From the NCBI RefSeq assembly GCF_004193775.1, contig NC_041002.1:37607112-37671111 (forward strand): a stretch of 64,000 nucleotides of DNA. The letters run 5' to 3'. The stretch is from Glycine soja (lineage: Eukaryota; Streptophyta; Magnoliopsida; Fabales; Fabaceae). The number at the start of each line of letters is the position of its first letter. The first letter of the stretch is position 1. The notes under the pieces are model-generated. The model searched no databases. It had not been told where the DNA came from and saw only the letters and a list, made by a program, of their open reading frames with translations. Positions 1 to 12,432 of this stretch are shown here, piece after piece. A program made the position numbers and the translations under genes.

Positions 1-165
1 ATTTAATTTAGACAATGTGTTCGTCTGAACCAATTAATGTTTTTTAGGTTTGCTTAATTTGATCATATTTATCTCACTCCTTCCACACATTTGCATTGCA
101 GTAGAAACCGTTTAGGCGGTTCATTTGTCTAATGTTTGATTGAGAATGTCTCTCACTTTCCTTAG

Positions 166-1320
166 GGTCCTACTGTTGGTGATGTTGATGGAGATGGCCA
201 TACTGAACTTGTTGTGCCTACACTATCTGGGAAGATTCATGTTCTTGATGGCAGGGATGGGTCATCTATTGGGCGGTATCCATATCCAACTCATGGAAGA
301 ATAATGAATCAAGTTCTTCTAGTCGATTTAAGTAAACACAAGGAGAAAAGGAAGGGATTAACTATTGTTACCACATCATTTGATGGTTATTTGTACCTCA
401 TTGATGGACCTACTGGATGTGCTGATGTTGTTGACATTGGTGAAACTTCGTAAGAGATTCTTTAACCTTTGTCTCTTGAATATGCTTTCTGTCCTACTTT
501 CTTGAAGTTATGTGCCATTCTTTCTACAGTTATAGCATGGTCTTGGCAGACAACGTTGATGGTGGGGATGATCTTGATCTAATTGTCACAACTATGAATG
601 GCAATGTCTTCTGCTTCTCAACCCCGTCTCCTCATCATCCCCTAAAGGCAGGATATGTTTGTAATATGTTTGTAATTTGATCATTGAAACAACTTTGGTT
701 GTTACTGAATGGCTTTATACGTTGTTTCAGGCATGGAGGTTGCCTAGTCAAGGAAGAAACAATGTTGCAAATCGTTACAATCGTGAAGGTATCTATGTTA
801 CTCATCCTTCTAGGGCATTCCACGATGAGGAAGGCAAAAGCTTTTGGGTGGAAATTGAGATTGTAGATAATTACAGATACCCATCTGGGCATCAAGGACC
901 ATACAAAGTCACTGTAAGTTCCTAACCAAATTAATTTCTTTAGATTTATTTGGGAAGCACTCAATTTATGTGCCATTCTTCTTTCATGCCATGTAAATTC
1001 ACCAGACTTCCTTGCTAGTACCTGGTAATTACCAAGGAGAGAGAACGATAAAGTTGAACAATACCTATGATCAACCTGGTAAATATCGGATTAAGCTGCC
1101 AACAGTGTCGGTAAGGACCACAGGAACAGTTTTGGTTGAGATGGTTGACAGAAATGGACTGTATTTCTCTGATGATTTCTCTCTCACATTCCATATGCAC
1201 TACTATAAACTGTTGAAGTGGCTTCTTGTTCTTCCAATGCTTGGGATGTTTGGTGTGCTTGTGATCCTTCACCCACAAGGCTCAATGCCATTGCCATCTT
1301 TTTCAAGGAACATTGATTAA
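166..1320 (+). CDS. DEX1: DEX1-like FG-GAP repeat protein, C-terminal part (5' end outside window)
   Basis: Four exons join in frame: 166-449, 530-647, 731-913 and 1006-1320, coding for about 299 residues and the stop. The first exon opens with an FG-GAP/integrin-alpha-like calcium loop ([14 protein letters not shown]), and a second acidic loop ([13 protein letters not shown]) begins exon 2. Near the C-terminus a hydrophobic stretch ([20 protein letters not shown]) looks like one membrane span, followed by a short tail ending SFSRNID. Order and sequence match my memory of Arabidopsis DEFECTIVE IN EXINE FORMATION 1, a membrane-anchored, probably calcium-binding protein needed for pollen exine patterning. 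All introns have AG acceptors. The first and third visible donors are GT, while the donor after 647 appears to be GC. The N-terminal exons lie upstream of the window, and 1-165 is intron. The frame is intact, so the gene is probably functional. Family assignment is strong; function is by homology. Confidence 0.93.
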
Positions 1321-1775
1321 CGATGATTACTTTGTTTCATACATTAGGCATCATTCAGTTCAGAAAATGTGAATATTTTCATGCCAAATTGAGTAGAATC
1401 TGCTATGGTGTCTGCCTTGGGTGCTGCGGTGAACCTTGATCACGGAGTTGAAACAATCTTTTACAAGCTGAAGAATTAGTTCAGATAAAGTTGAGGTTAC
1501 TTTAGAGATAGTCGAAGATTGCAACAGAGTGAACGGCACCTTAATGTCGGGATTTTGCCCTTAAATGTTGTAGTGTAGTTAATCCGATACTGTAATGTTT
1601 TACTGAGTTACATATACTTTTTTCCATAATTGAAACAGAATAGATATTTATAATTAATACACAGTTCTCTCCGCGTTTGCCCTTTTCCAGTTTTTGTATG
1701 TTGTGTATGCCGAATTGTTAAAGGCTCAGTTCTGATGTGGAAATGATCGAATAAAATGTTCAATACTTGTTTTTT
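1321..1775 (+). other. Probable 3' UTR of the DEX1-like gene
   Basis: This follows the stop codon directly, has no open frame, and contains a canonical AATAAA at about 1751-1756, which would place polyadenylation near 1770-1780. Extent is inferred from that signal only. Confidence 0.5.
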
Positions 1776-2215
1776 ATTAACTTGGTAATTGCATTTTGAG
1801 TGAACTCAAATGAACAATTTACTATAAAAACATTTTTCTCATTTAATATTTATTAAAGTAGATTTTTTTTATGCTAATATTAAAGTTGAACTATTTGAAA
1901 ACAAGTATGGAAAAAAAACCTCTAGATGTCACGCGATTATGAACAACTTATTTTGGGACAATAATCTATACTTAATTATATTGACGTGGTTTCTTGGCTG
2001 TTTTTGGTATTTTCTTCAAAGGAGGATTAGGTTCATCTGGGGTGGTTGAGTTTTTTGGTTTTTGGTTTTCAAATATAATGTTCAAAACCAAATGTATTGA
2101 CAAAAATGGAGTTGAATTGATTTTTAATTTAATCTCAAAACAGCTTTACATTTATTATGAAAATCAAGAGAAAATATATTGTGAATTTGATTTTTAGTTT
2201 AAAAAAACATAGTCT

Positions 2216-3460
2216 AACCATCACCATCGTTACAACCATCACACCCTGTCTAACTGTCTCACCACCACATTGACATCACCATTATCGTCTTCACCATTCT
2301 ACCACCATCGACATTGTCATCGCCACTATTACTGCACCTCGTCTTTTTCGCTTCCACTACCACCACCATAATTGTCGCCACCATCATTTTTCCACCTCCA
2401 TCATTGTCGTCGCCGTCATCACTACCATTCTACCATGCTATCGTGACTACCATCGCTAATGCTGCCACCATTACTATTCCCTCGTTACTATCGTCACCAT
2501 TTAATCACCTCCATCATTATTGTCGTCGTTATTGCAACTATTCCACCCACCACCACCCATAATTTTAAAAACTGAATCAATGATTGACCCGGCCAAGGCA
2601 TTGGGTGATTGGGTCAATGATCGAACCAATGAGTTACTAATAAACCAGCATGACTTGGCCTTTATTAAAAAAATTTAAAATTTTATACCTACCTTAATTG
2701 ACCCACATGACTTGATGTGTTTCCTCCCTTGGGTGTGACTTGACTTAGGTCAGTGTGTCACCAGTTTAATCGCAAACCTGATCGGGTCGTATTGGGTTAC
2801 ACCAAGTTCAATGCATAGTCGATCTGATAGGCAATTCGACCCAACCATACCTTAGGGTCGTGGTCGAATTAGTTCGATCGATTAAGTCGGTTCGAATTTT
2901 AAAACACTCATTACCATTCCACTGCTACTACCATCACAATTATCATTCCACCACTACTATCACAATCACCATTGCATTACCACCACGATTTCAGTCCCAC
3001 CACTGTCGTCATCACCACCATCAACATGCCATCAGCGCCACTATCGGCCGCCGCCGTCACTCCCACCTGCTACCTCTGTCACCGTCATGATTTTATAACA
3101 ACACGATATAATATAAAACAATTGACTTATTTTATTTATCTTCAAATCATAATATCTTTTTAAAAACTAAAAACAAAAAATAAACTAAAACTCAACTCAA
3201 AACTAAAACTGATTTTGATTTTTAATTTTAAAAATTACATTCTAACCACCATCACCATACCACCACCACCATCATCCTTGCCATTGTCGCTGTTATCACC
3301 CTACCCCCGCCATAGCCGTTGCCACCACCTCCACCACCATCGCACCCCACCGTTGTTGCCTCCACCCCCACCACCATCACCACTACCACCACCACCATTC
3401 CATCGACACCACCATTATCACCGTCCCCACTCCCACCTGCTACCTCAACCACTGTCATTA
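2216..3460. repeat. Degenerate ACC/ATC trinucleotide-rich blocks
   Basis: Three blocks (about 2216-2560, 2900-3075 and 3240-3450) consist almost wholly of CAC, CAT, ACC and ATC triplets, giving spurious His/Pro/Ser/Thr-rich frames on the plus strand and Gly/Val-rich frames on the minus strand. They are separated by AT-rich spacers. The spacers at 3087-3240 and 3470-3620 are homologous to one another (both carry an attgact-cattttat word followed by actaaaa-type runs), so the block plus spacer looks duplicated locally. Triplet composition and interruptions suggest an old, decayed microsatellite-derived tract. Confidence 0.75.
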
Positions 3461-3469
3461 TTTCATATT

Positions 3470-3715
3470 AGAACAAGTTAAGATAAAACGATTGACTCAT
3501 TTTATATATCTTCAATTCGTAACATCTTTTTAGAGACTAGAAGCAAAGAATAAACCATAACTCAAAACTCAAAACTAAAATTGATTTTGTTTTTTAAGAA
3601 TTTCAAAACTAAAAACAAGAAACCACCTTGAATAGGCCTAAGTAAACATTAAAACCCAAGGTAAGGTTAATTTAGACTAAGGGTGATTCGGTGGAGTGTT
3701 TGATCAAACTGTTGA
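3470..3715 (+). repeat. Dispersed repeat, copy 1 (matches 16,985-17,235)
   Basis: The sequence from the attgactcattttat word to the gtggagtgtttgatcaaac word is repeated in the same orientation near 16,985-17,235 with few differences, again just downstream of an ACC/ATC-rich block. It shows no coding capacity and no clear terminal inverted repeats or target duplication. It may be part of a non-autonomous mobile element carrying the trinucleotide tract with it. Confidence 0.7.
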
Positions 3716-4813
3716 ACCTTAGAAAATGTGTTTATTTGACTGTTAAACCTTTGAAAATGAATCTAAACGGAATTTAGTTTTCTGATGTTGGTTGGAGTTA
3801 CCTAATTAGCTACTTCACCTTAGACGACACCTTTAGTTTATTATTAACAGGAAGACTATAGTCATTTGTATTCATTACAACCTAAGAAAGGAAACAACAT
3901 GGAACATTACATCGATTTAGTCATGTTGTGATAGGAAAAATTTCAAGAATAAATATTTACCGAAAACCTATTCTGTCAATAACAACTAGCAAGTAATTGA
4001 ACCCTTTGGCTAGAGTATCAACTGAGAAAGAATTTGTTCAAATCAATATATGCAAATTATCATCATAAATATTTTTATCAAAAGGTCCAATGCAAACCAA
4101 GTTTTAATAACAAATCAGCACATACTTGAACCTCTCATTTTTTCCTCTCAGCTTGCATAAGAATATGTTCAGTAACAAATCAGGGGTGTATATCCATAAT
4201 AAACTATAAAGCTGGAAATGCAGAAGGGAAACAAGAAAAGAAACAAACAAAAGTAGAACTTGTATCATAGGCTACAAGCAAACCCCTTACATCGTCTGTT
4301 TTGGAAATTTAGTCCAGATACCAAACCCAATTCTATGTGAAATTCAAAATTAACATCATATACATTTTATATCATCTCATAAAAAGTATTTCAAGTTTTT
4401 AAGACCTAGATCAACAATTTTTTTCTCCTGAACAATTGCAGTATACTAATTGCAGAAATGGGGGGAAAAACAATTAATTAAATCTTAGTTAAGAGTCCTA
4501 ATGGAATGAAGGCAATGATTTTCAACTATGAAAACCTAATCAAGCATTGAGAAAAAAAAGTAATTAAAAGCTAAATATAGTGACAAGAAAAAATGATGGG
4601 CTTCCATCAAAATCCCTAATAAAAGTTAATTTAGGTAACCTCAACCCCTTCCCCCCAAAGAGACTTTTACTTCACAAGAGGGAGATAAACTTTCCCTAGC
4701 AAAATTGATCGGGGGTGGGGGGTGTCGTGTGAAAAGAGAGTTTACAAATTTATCCTTAATTTTTTTTATTAGATTGTGAATGTATGGATGAAAGCCTAAA
4801 TCACCTTAAAAAA

Positions 4814-4955
4814 AGTTGTGAATGTAGGCATTAGGAGTTGAATGACGTTAACAAAATAATATGTGTGAATTTAGGCATTAAGGTTGAATCACGTTAACAA
4901 AATAATATGTGTGAATGTAGACATAAGAGACTGAACCACATTAAATTAATGTGTG
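4814..4955 (+). repeat. Short tandem repeat, ~47 bp x 3
   Basis: Three imperfect units follow each other, each with gtgaatgtagg/gtgaatttagg, then gcatta, then ttgaatcacgttaac and aaaataatat. The third unit is the most divergent. Confidence 0.7.
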
Positions 4956-7795
4956 ATCTATTATTTTTTTCTTATGGTGTTTTCCTTTTATGTATTGTTT
5001 CTCATCCTTGTGTATAATGAAGAGGTGTGTGTTTTTCCCCAACACTCTAGTCATGATTTTATTTATAAAATTGTAAAAAAAACAGATTTCAAATAGTTTT
5101 AGATGTAACATATTGATGTTCATGCTTGCTTTTAAAAATCCTATCTTTGTCTAGTAAACTTGTTGCTATTTCACATAGCCATGATGAATTGCTTTTAGTC
5201 CTTATTTATGGAGCTTTTTAGTTAGGATTATTTGCATTATTTGTTGTTTAGGTATTTGTTTCTATTCAATTCATTGTATTTTATACTTTTTGTCGAACTT
5301 GTTATGTTGTGGGTGTTTTCATGTGTACAGGGGCCATATTGACTTGACCTTTGGTGGTAAATGGAGCTTTTCTAGTACATGTTGTACTTTCAGGATCAAA
5401 CTTGGCTGTCAGGGATTCTTCTTGACAGAAAAAGAAAAAATCTAGGCTGATGAATCTAGCACAGGCGTGCAAAGTCCCTTATTTCTTGATCAAGTTGGTG
5501 ACGCATCCAGACACAGACATACCATTTAGTGGGCGACTTTATTTTCTTATTTTGTGTGTTTTTAGTGTAATTGGGCCTGAACAAATTTTAGCCATTTCTT
5601 TAATAGCTTAGGAAAACTTTGTAGAAGGGTTTTGACTTGAACATTGGCGACTTAGGAGAGTTTTGATTTTTCTTCACTTTTCTAACCCTTGAAAATTGTT
5701 TATTGTCAATTTAATTTCTTTGAAGTTTTCTTTAACTTTATCTTCTAATTCTTCTCTTATTGCAATTTATACATGTTAAACACTTGATTTCCATTTTGCA
5801 TGATTTTAGATTAACATAATACCATGACTGTTGAAGTTAATTCAAATAGACACATCTCTGTTTCTTGAAAGAGAATGAACATCACATTAGATTAATATAT
5901 TAACTAAACAAGAGTCTTTGTGTGAAACCCAGATCGTAGAATTTTTCAAATCTGAATTTTATTTAAACCAAATATTATCTTATTTTTACTTTTATCTTTA
6001 TCTTATACTTATACTTTTATAATTAAATCTCTAAATCTTTTCCAAATCAACTCTATATCTCTTCTCAATTATTTGATTTCTATTTAATTGTGTTAATTGT
6101 AAAGTCTAAAAACGCAATCCCTGCAGATTCAATATTATTACTTGATTAGACTTCTATGCACTCACGGTTTTCTCACATCAATCCCTAGTGGAGGAACTTC
6201 GTTGATGAATAATTTGGTGAAGAATCTCAGTATTTTTCTTTTATTAGTAGATACAAATTTGGAACTTGTTTGAAATTTGTTAATCAATCATTATTAATAG
6301 AAGAAATGAAACCTGAATCTGAGTTTGAATTTGTGTGCTTCAGAGTGTTAGTTTTTCATTGTGAAAGAGACAAAGTGATAATAGGGCAAGACATGTTTTT
6401 GTTCTCTCTAAAATTTTTGAAGTTTAGTTCTAGTTTATCTAAAATGTTTTTGTTTGTTTTTTGTCCTTCTAATTTTGTAATGCATCATTTTTTATCCCCT
6501 CAAGTATTATTTAAACCACTTTTCATCTCTCTATAAAGTACTATCCAATCCACATCAAAGATAAAAAATGATACATTTCAACATTAGAAGGAAAAAAAAT
6601 GAACAATTTTTTAGAGGGACTAAAACTGAACTTTAGAAATTTGAGAGGCTAAAATAATATTTTACTTATAATAAAAAAAATCACAGAGTGGCAAGGGTCA
6701 AATAAAAAAAATAAATTTTTTTATTTCAGGTCAATTTTATCCATATTTTACCTGTTAAAATTACCTTCTATATCAAATCAATTTTAATATTTTGTCATAC
6801 ACCACTCATAAGGTGATTCACCTTAGCCTGAATCATACATCTAATAAAACTTATTTTGAAAAATAAAAAATTGTTATATCTAATATTCATATTGTTGAAA
6901 ATATTAATATTCATACTGATACACCTAAAGTTTAAAAAGACACATGTTAAATAAACATCTCAGTTTAAAAAGTAATTTACACTATTTGTCCCTTAAGTTT
7001 TGTGAAATTAAACAAATTTTCCCTACTTTTATCTATTCCTATGCTAACTCTCTAAGTTTTTGAAAGTATATATTGATACACCTTATACATTACACTAACT
7101 CCCTTAATTGCTCGAAGAACATTGCACCATCTTCCCCTGTAAGGGAGGTTATTATAAATATTAAAAAAAGATTAGGATAATTAAATGTAATTTCACGAAA
7201 TCTCATGGATTGTTAGTGTATTTTACTATAGTTTAAAATTATAGTTAGATATTTATGGAGTGCCAGCTAATTTGTTTTAAGGAAATGTTTGTGTACAAAC
7301 AAAAGTTTTTCCTTAATTTTAAACTTTTGAGGTCATTTTCAAAGTGTATGCATATGAAAAAGATAAATTATTTTTATATAAAGATAATAATGATATATAA
7401 TAAAATTTATTAAATTAATTGTTTCATATTCAAATAAAAAATTGTTTGTTTGATCATTTTCTTATTGCAGACGTGTAAGAGAGAACCAAAGTTAAAAAAA
7501 AAAAAAAATCAATTTGTAAAACCCGTGTTTGAGACACTGCATATAGTAGTATTAACTATAGACCTTTCCTCTTATCGCATTCATTGCTAATAGAATGTAA
7601 CTCATGGAACTTGATGGGTTAGCATAATTTTTTTTAGAAACAAGTCATAAAGGCTAACTATAAACACAATGTGGCCTTTATCTTCTTCTCTCTCTCTTTC
7701 TTATTTTAGAAAAGATAAGTTTTGGCATTTTAACAAAACACAAATTGCATTTGAATGATTCAATTGTATTAGGTGTGAAATACCATTTTTTTGTG

Positions 7796-7805
7796 TATAT
7801 AAATA
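7796..7805 (+). promoter_or_regulatory. TATA-box-like element, repeat unit 1
   Basis: TATATAAATA in the first of the three tandem units, about 790 bp before the pectinesterase ATG. It is identical to the elements in the other two units. Confidence 0.45.
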
Positions 7806-8010
7806 ACTATTTACTTTCAAGGGTATAAGTTGATGGGTTAGCATAAAATTTGTTTGAAATAAGTCATAAAGGGTAACTATATACACAATGTGGCCTTTAC
7901 ATGCCCTCTCTCTCTTAGTTTAGAAAAAATAATTTTCGGTGTTTTAACAAAACACAAATTGCATTTGAATGATTCAATTGCATTAGGTGTTAACTACCGT
8001 TTTTTTCGTG

Positions 8011-8020
8011 TATATAAATA
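8011..8020 (+). promoter_or_regulatory. TATA-box-like element, repeat unit 2
   Basis: TATATAAATA in the second tandem unit, in the same context as in unit 1. Confidence 0.45.
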
Positions 8021-8234
8021 ACTATTTACTTTCAAGGGTATAAGTTGATGGATTAGCATAAAATTTGTTAGAAATAAGTCATAAGGCTAACTATATACAC
8101 AATGTGGCCTTTACGTGTGTTCTCTCTCTCCCCCATTCTTTTTTTTAGAAAATATGATTTTTGACATTTTAACAAAACACAAATTGCATTTGAATGATTC
8201 AACTCTATTAGCTATTAAATGCCATTTTTTCGTG

Positions 8235-8244
8235 TATATAAATA
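8235..8244 (+). promoter_or_regulatory. Likely TATA box of the pectinesterase gene
   Basis: TATATAAATA in the most downstream unit, followed by C/T-rich sequence free of further TATA motifs of this quality. Use of this site predicts transcription start near 8270 and a leader of about 320 nt. A tgacag acceptor-like site just before the ATG (AG at 8579-8580) and a GT at 8368 would allow a 5'-UTR intron; that is speculative. Confidence 0.55.
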
Positions 8245-8591
8245 AGTTTACTTTGCATCCCCAAACTGCAGAAACACATTCTTCGAAGGAATTTGTCAAA
8301 GAGTAGCCATCGCCCCAACGATCCCGTTTCCCTTCACTTCTCTACGCAAAGCCCCTTGTTTTGCATAGTGCGTGCATAAATTAACATACAAGTTAATTTG
8401 AGGAATACAATATATTTATATTTTATGTAACTGTGACTTTATTATTATTATTAGATTTTGATTTATAAGTTCATGTTTAGAGTTTAAAATCATGATCATT
8501 CTTAATTAGTGCAAAATAATATTATGATCATGTTACTTGTCACATTAACTAATTTTACATTAATATTCATTTATGACAGGAGCTACTTAAA

Positions 8592-10903
8592 ATGTCGGAG
8601 GGAAATGCGGAGAGAGGAAAGAGAATTGCCATTATTGGTGTCTCAACCTTATTGTTGGTGGCGATGGTTGTGGCTGTCACAGTTGGTGTCAATGTTAGTG
8701 AGAATGGTTCCAACAATGAGGACACAAAAATTGCTTCTTCTGTAAAAGCCGTCCAAACCCTTTGCCATCCCACAAATTATAAGAAAGAATGTGAGGAAAG
8801 CCTCATAGCTAGGGCTGGAAATACCACTGATCCAAAAGAACTTATCAAAATTGTCTTCAACATCACCATTACAAAAATTGGCGATAAACTCAAAAAAACT
8901 AATCTTTTGCATGAGGTTGAGGAGGATCCCAGAGCCAAGATGGCACTTGACACATGCAAGCAACTCATGGATCTTTCTATTGAGGAGTTAACAAGGTCAC
9001 TTGATGGAATAGGTGAGTTTGACCTGAAAAATATCGACAAAATCCTCATGAATTTAAAAGTTTGGCTTAGTGGTGCAGTTACATACCAAGATACTTGCTT
9101 GGATGGGTTTGAGAACACCACTAGTGACGCTGGTAAAAAGATGAAGGATTTGTTGACGGCAGGCATGCATATGAGCAGCAATGCCCTTGCCATTGTAACG
9201 AATTTGGCTGACACTGTTGATGATTGGAATGTCACAGAATTATCTAGGCGTCGCCTCCTTCAAGATTCTAAGCTTCCCGTGTGGGTTGATCAACATAGAC
9301 TCCTTAATGAAAATGAAAGTCTATTAAGACACAAGCCTAATGTTACTGTAGCCATTGATGGTAGTGGGGATTTCAAAAGCATCAATGAGGCATTGAAGCA
9401 AGTGCCTAAGGAAAACCGAAAGCCATTTGTGATCTACATCAAGGAAGGCGTTTACCAAGAGTATGTTGAGGTTACAAAGAAAATGACCCATGTGGTGTTT
9501 ATTGGTGAAGGTGGAAAAAAGACACGAATAACTGGTAACAAAAACTTCATAGATGGAACAAACACTTACAGAACTGCCACTGTTGGTATGTCTCTTTTCA
9601 TGATTATCGACTTAATTAACTTATTACTCCTGTGCATTTGAGTAAAAAAAACTTAACTAAGAATTTATTCAATAAATTTGTTAAATGAAACCTTACTCAT
9701 GAGCCACATGGTGAAGCTTACCTAAATGAGATTAAAAAAATGCTACATTTATAGTACCTATGAATTTGGGTAAAAAATACTTAATTAAAAACTTATTAAA
9801 TAAATTTATTAAACGAAACCTTATTCAGAAGCTAAGTAATGAATGTTGATAAAATGAGATTAAAAAAAATAAATTTGATAAGTTTCTCCATAAAACTCTT
9901 TAAGTTTATATAGGAATATCATATGTCACATTCATAAACTTAAATAAAGTCTTTGAAATTAAACGTCCTTTTCCTACTTAACAATTTTAGGTCCATAGTT
10001 CTTATTTGAAAACACCTTTAAGTCACCCCAAAATGATTAAATTAATAAATGAGACATTTATAAAATTTAATTAAACAATTTTTTTTTAAAATTGAAATAT
10101 AAACCATTAGTAATTCAAAGAATTTTTATTATTTGAATAAATAAATTAATTACTTTAAGCATGCAGCTATTCAAGGAGATTACTTTGTGGCCATCAATAT
10201 GGGGTTTGAGAATTCTGCTGGACCACAAAAGCATCAAGCAGTAGCATTAAGAGTCCAAGCAGATAAGTCCATTTTCTACAATTGCTCAATGGATGGGTAT
10301 CAGGACACTCTTTATGTACACACCATGCGTCAATTCTATAGAGATTGCACGATTTCAGGTACCATTGACTTTGTGTTTGGTAATGCACTTGCTATTTTCC
10401 AAAATTGCACTTTCGTGGTCCGAAAGCCATTGGAGAACCAACAATGCATTGTGACTGCACAAGGTAGAAAAGAGATACAACAACCATCTGGAATAGTAAT
10501 CCAAGGGGGATCCATTGTGTCTGATCCTGAGTTCTACTCTGTGAGATTTGAGAACAAGGCTTACCTAGCTCGTCCATGGAAGAATTACTCTAGGACCATC
10601 ATCATGGACACTTACATTGATGATTTGATTAATGTTGATGGGTATTTGCCATGGCAAGGACTAGAGGGTCCTTCTGGTATGAATACTTGCTTCTATGCCG
10701 AGTACCACGACAGTGGCCCGGGTTCAGACAAATCTAAACGTGTGAAATGGGCTGGGATTTGGAATCTCAATTCAAAAGCTGCACGTTGGTTCTCAGCATC
10801 TAAGTTTTTTCACGGAACTGACTGGATTGAAGTTACTGGGATTCCTTGCTTTCGTGACATTCCCGCACACCATAGGCACAAAAAGACAAGGCTTAATTGG
10901 TAA
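8592..10903 (+). CDS. Pectinesterase with N-terminal PMEI pro-region (type I PME)
   Basis: Two exons, 8592-9585 and 10167-10903, with a GT-AG intron, encode 576 residues, normal for type I plant pectin methylesterases. The protein removes methyl esters from cell-wall homogalacturonan. Residues about 12-35 form a hydrophobic signal anchor, and a PMEI-like four-helix domain spans about 50-205. An RRLL motif (220-223) is the usual subtilase processing site releasing the mature enzyme. The catalytic domain starts about residue 250 (AIDGSGDF). Active-site residues are present: Q355 (QAVALR), Q377 and D378 (GYQDTL), D399 (DFVFGNA), R467 and W469 (ARPW). The usual LGRPW reads LARPW here. Several Asn-X-Ser/Thr sites fit secretion. 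No stop or frameshift is seen, so it is probably functional. The isoform cannot be named from sequence alone. Confidence 0.96.
9637..9870 (+). repeat. Tandem duplication inside the pectinesterase intron
   Basis: Two diverged units of about 125 bp share a gtaaaaaa-acttaa word, aaatttatt/aaatttgtt, gaaacctta and gagattaaaaaaa in the same order (about 9640-9745 and 9765-9870). The duplication lies wholly in the single intron and does not touch the splice sites. Confidence 0.6.
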
Positions 10904-12387
10904 TAAAAGTGATGAGTTGTGAAAGCAAGAAATATAAATTAATTAATAAGGAATGATTGAGCTTCTTTATTCTTTAATTATTTTGATTTCATTAATTAAT
11001 TTTAGAGTGAGCTACATTTTTGTATCTCAAGGAATTGAAATCAATGTAACGTAATTCCTCTTTGATATTTTTTTTTTTGTTTAGTGACTAATAAATGGGT
11101 CTTCTAGATATTTTACCCATTGTATTTCCTAAGAAAGGGTATCGAGGCTAATGGTGTGACAATGTAAGGATCTTTTGTGTCAAAAGTATTCCTATAAATG
11201 AGAACATGTACTTATGACAACTTTTCAAAGTCACAATAACTAACAAAACATGTTCAATCAATTCATCTTCACAAGAAGCATATCCACTTGTAAAAGCCCA
11301 TGTCACCACATGATTTCTAAAAGAACATCAACACTTAGGATACACTTCTGTACGAGATCATTGACTCTTATAAGAACAAGGATAGAATACTTTCAAGGGT
11401 AATGACCTACTAAAAGTAGAGTACTCTGAATATGTTCGATTGACTCATGTTCACACGAAAAAAGTGATAGAAAACACCTTTCATGAACACATGATGTGAA
11501 TAAAAAGACAACACGAAATATATATTCACCTTCAGTAGATCGAGATGACCACATATCACAAAATGATTTTATCACCAACTATGGACCATTCCATTACACT
11601 CAACCCCTTATCACCTTTATAGGTGATGAAATCTTGAGAATTCCTCAAGATAAGTAGTAGTCTAAGGAAATGATTTTACCTTTTAGCTTATTAATATCTA
11701 GCTAATCTCACACTACTATTGGCTTTTTCTATACTAACACATCCTTAAGGTGTCAGTATATCTTTTAATGACATTACATCTCAAATCCATACATTGATTA
11801 ACTAATACCACATTGCTACCATAGTAACCATTGTGAGAATATACTTTTACAAACACTTGTTATCATTCACCATTTAAGGTGTACACACACCAATAAACAA
11901 AAACAATTCAAACAGTTCATTACTCAAAAATTCAAGTGTGTACACAATCATTGATCTCATATTCTTGTCTCGACAAAAATGTAAAAGCGCACAACACAAA
12001 CATGGACAGTCCACACCCAGTGTTGATAGGACAAATTTTTTTGATACCACTAATGTAACACCCTAAAATTTGGGTTTACCAATACACTTCAAATACCTTT
12101 TATTCATCTTTATAAATAAGTGAGTTCTAATTGGTTTCATAAATGTTGTAACAAATAAGGGAGAGATATGGTACATTTTTTATTGAAGTAAAACTTTTCA
12201 CGAAGGCTCGTCAACCCTTTTCTTTTTAATGAACTTTATCATCTTGAAAAGAAAGCGGTCTATTTTGAAATCGTATGCAACATACATATTTACTAGACAT
12301 TGTTTCATTTAAACCATGCATGAGTTGATATACATAGTAAATAGTTAAACTTCACATATAAAATCTTGCATCTTTGAAATAACATCA

Positions 12388-12432
<45 letters not shown>

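Larger units (their letters stand above)
1776..7610. other. Gene-free AT-rich intergenic region
   Basis: No ORF here shows a recognisable domain, and the listed open frames are short and compositionally biased. The stretch holds degenerate trinucleotide blocks, a dispersed repeat and a small tandem repeat (separate entries). About 2580-2890 is richer in GC, with repeated GGTTCGA/TTGGGT-like words of the kind seen in plant dispersed repeats; I cannot name the family. From 5,100 to 7,560 I see only AT-rich sequence with motifs such as agggactaaaact (near 6617) that recur in plant intergenic DNA. Confidence 0.6.
7611..8257 (+). repeat. Three tandem ~215-bp promoter-like units upstream of the pectinesterase gene
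   Basis: Units start at ttgatgg at 7611, 7830 and 8045, giving periods of 219 and 215 bp; the third is truncated after its TATA region. Each contains, in order, an ttagcata word, a caagtcataa/taagtcataa word, cacaatgtggccttta, a CT-rich run, a ttttaacaaaacacaaatt word, and TATATAAATA. The array ends about 335 bp before the pectinesterase start codon, so the gene's presumed core promoter appears to have been tandemly triplicated. Which TATA is used cannot be told from sequence. Confidence 0.85.

Noticed and set aside
1994..2197. 67-codon ORF downstream of DEX1
   Set aside because: AT-rich, Phe/Ile-rich, no domain and no splice or start support.
3215..3481. Pro/His-rich plus-strand ORF and Gly/Val-rich minus-strand ORF
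   Set aside because: Direct translation of a CAC/ATC triplet block; no domain, no start context.
8509..8745. Alternative open frames overlapping the pectinesterase start
   Set aside because: They lie in other frames over a clear signal-anchor and PMEI coding sequence.
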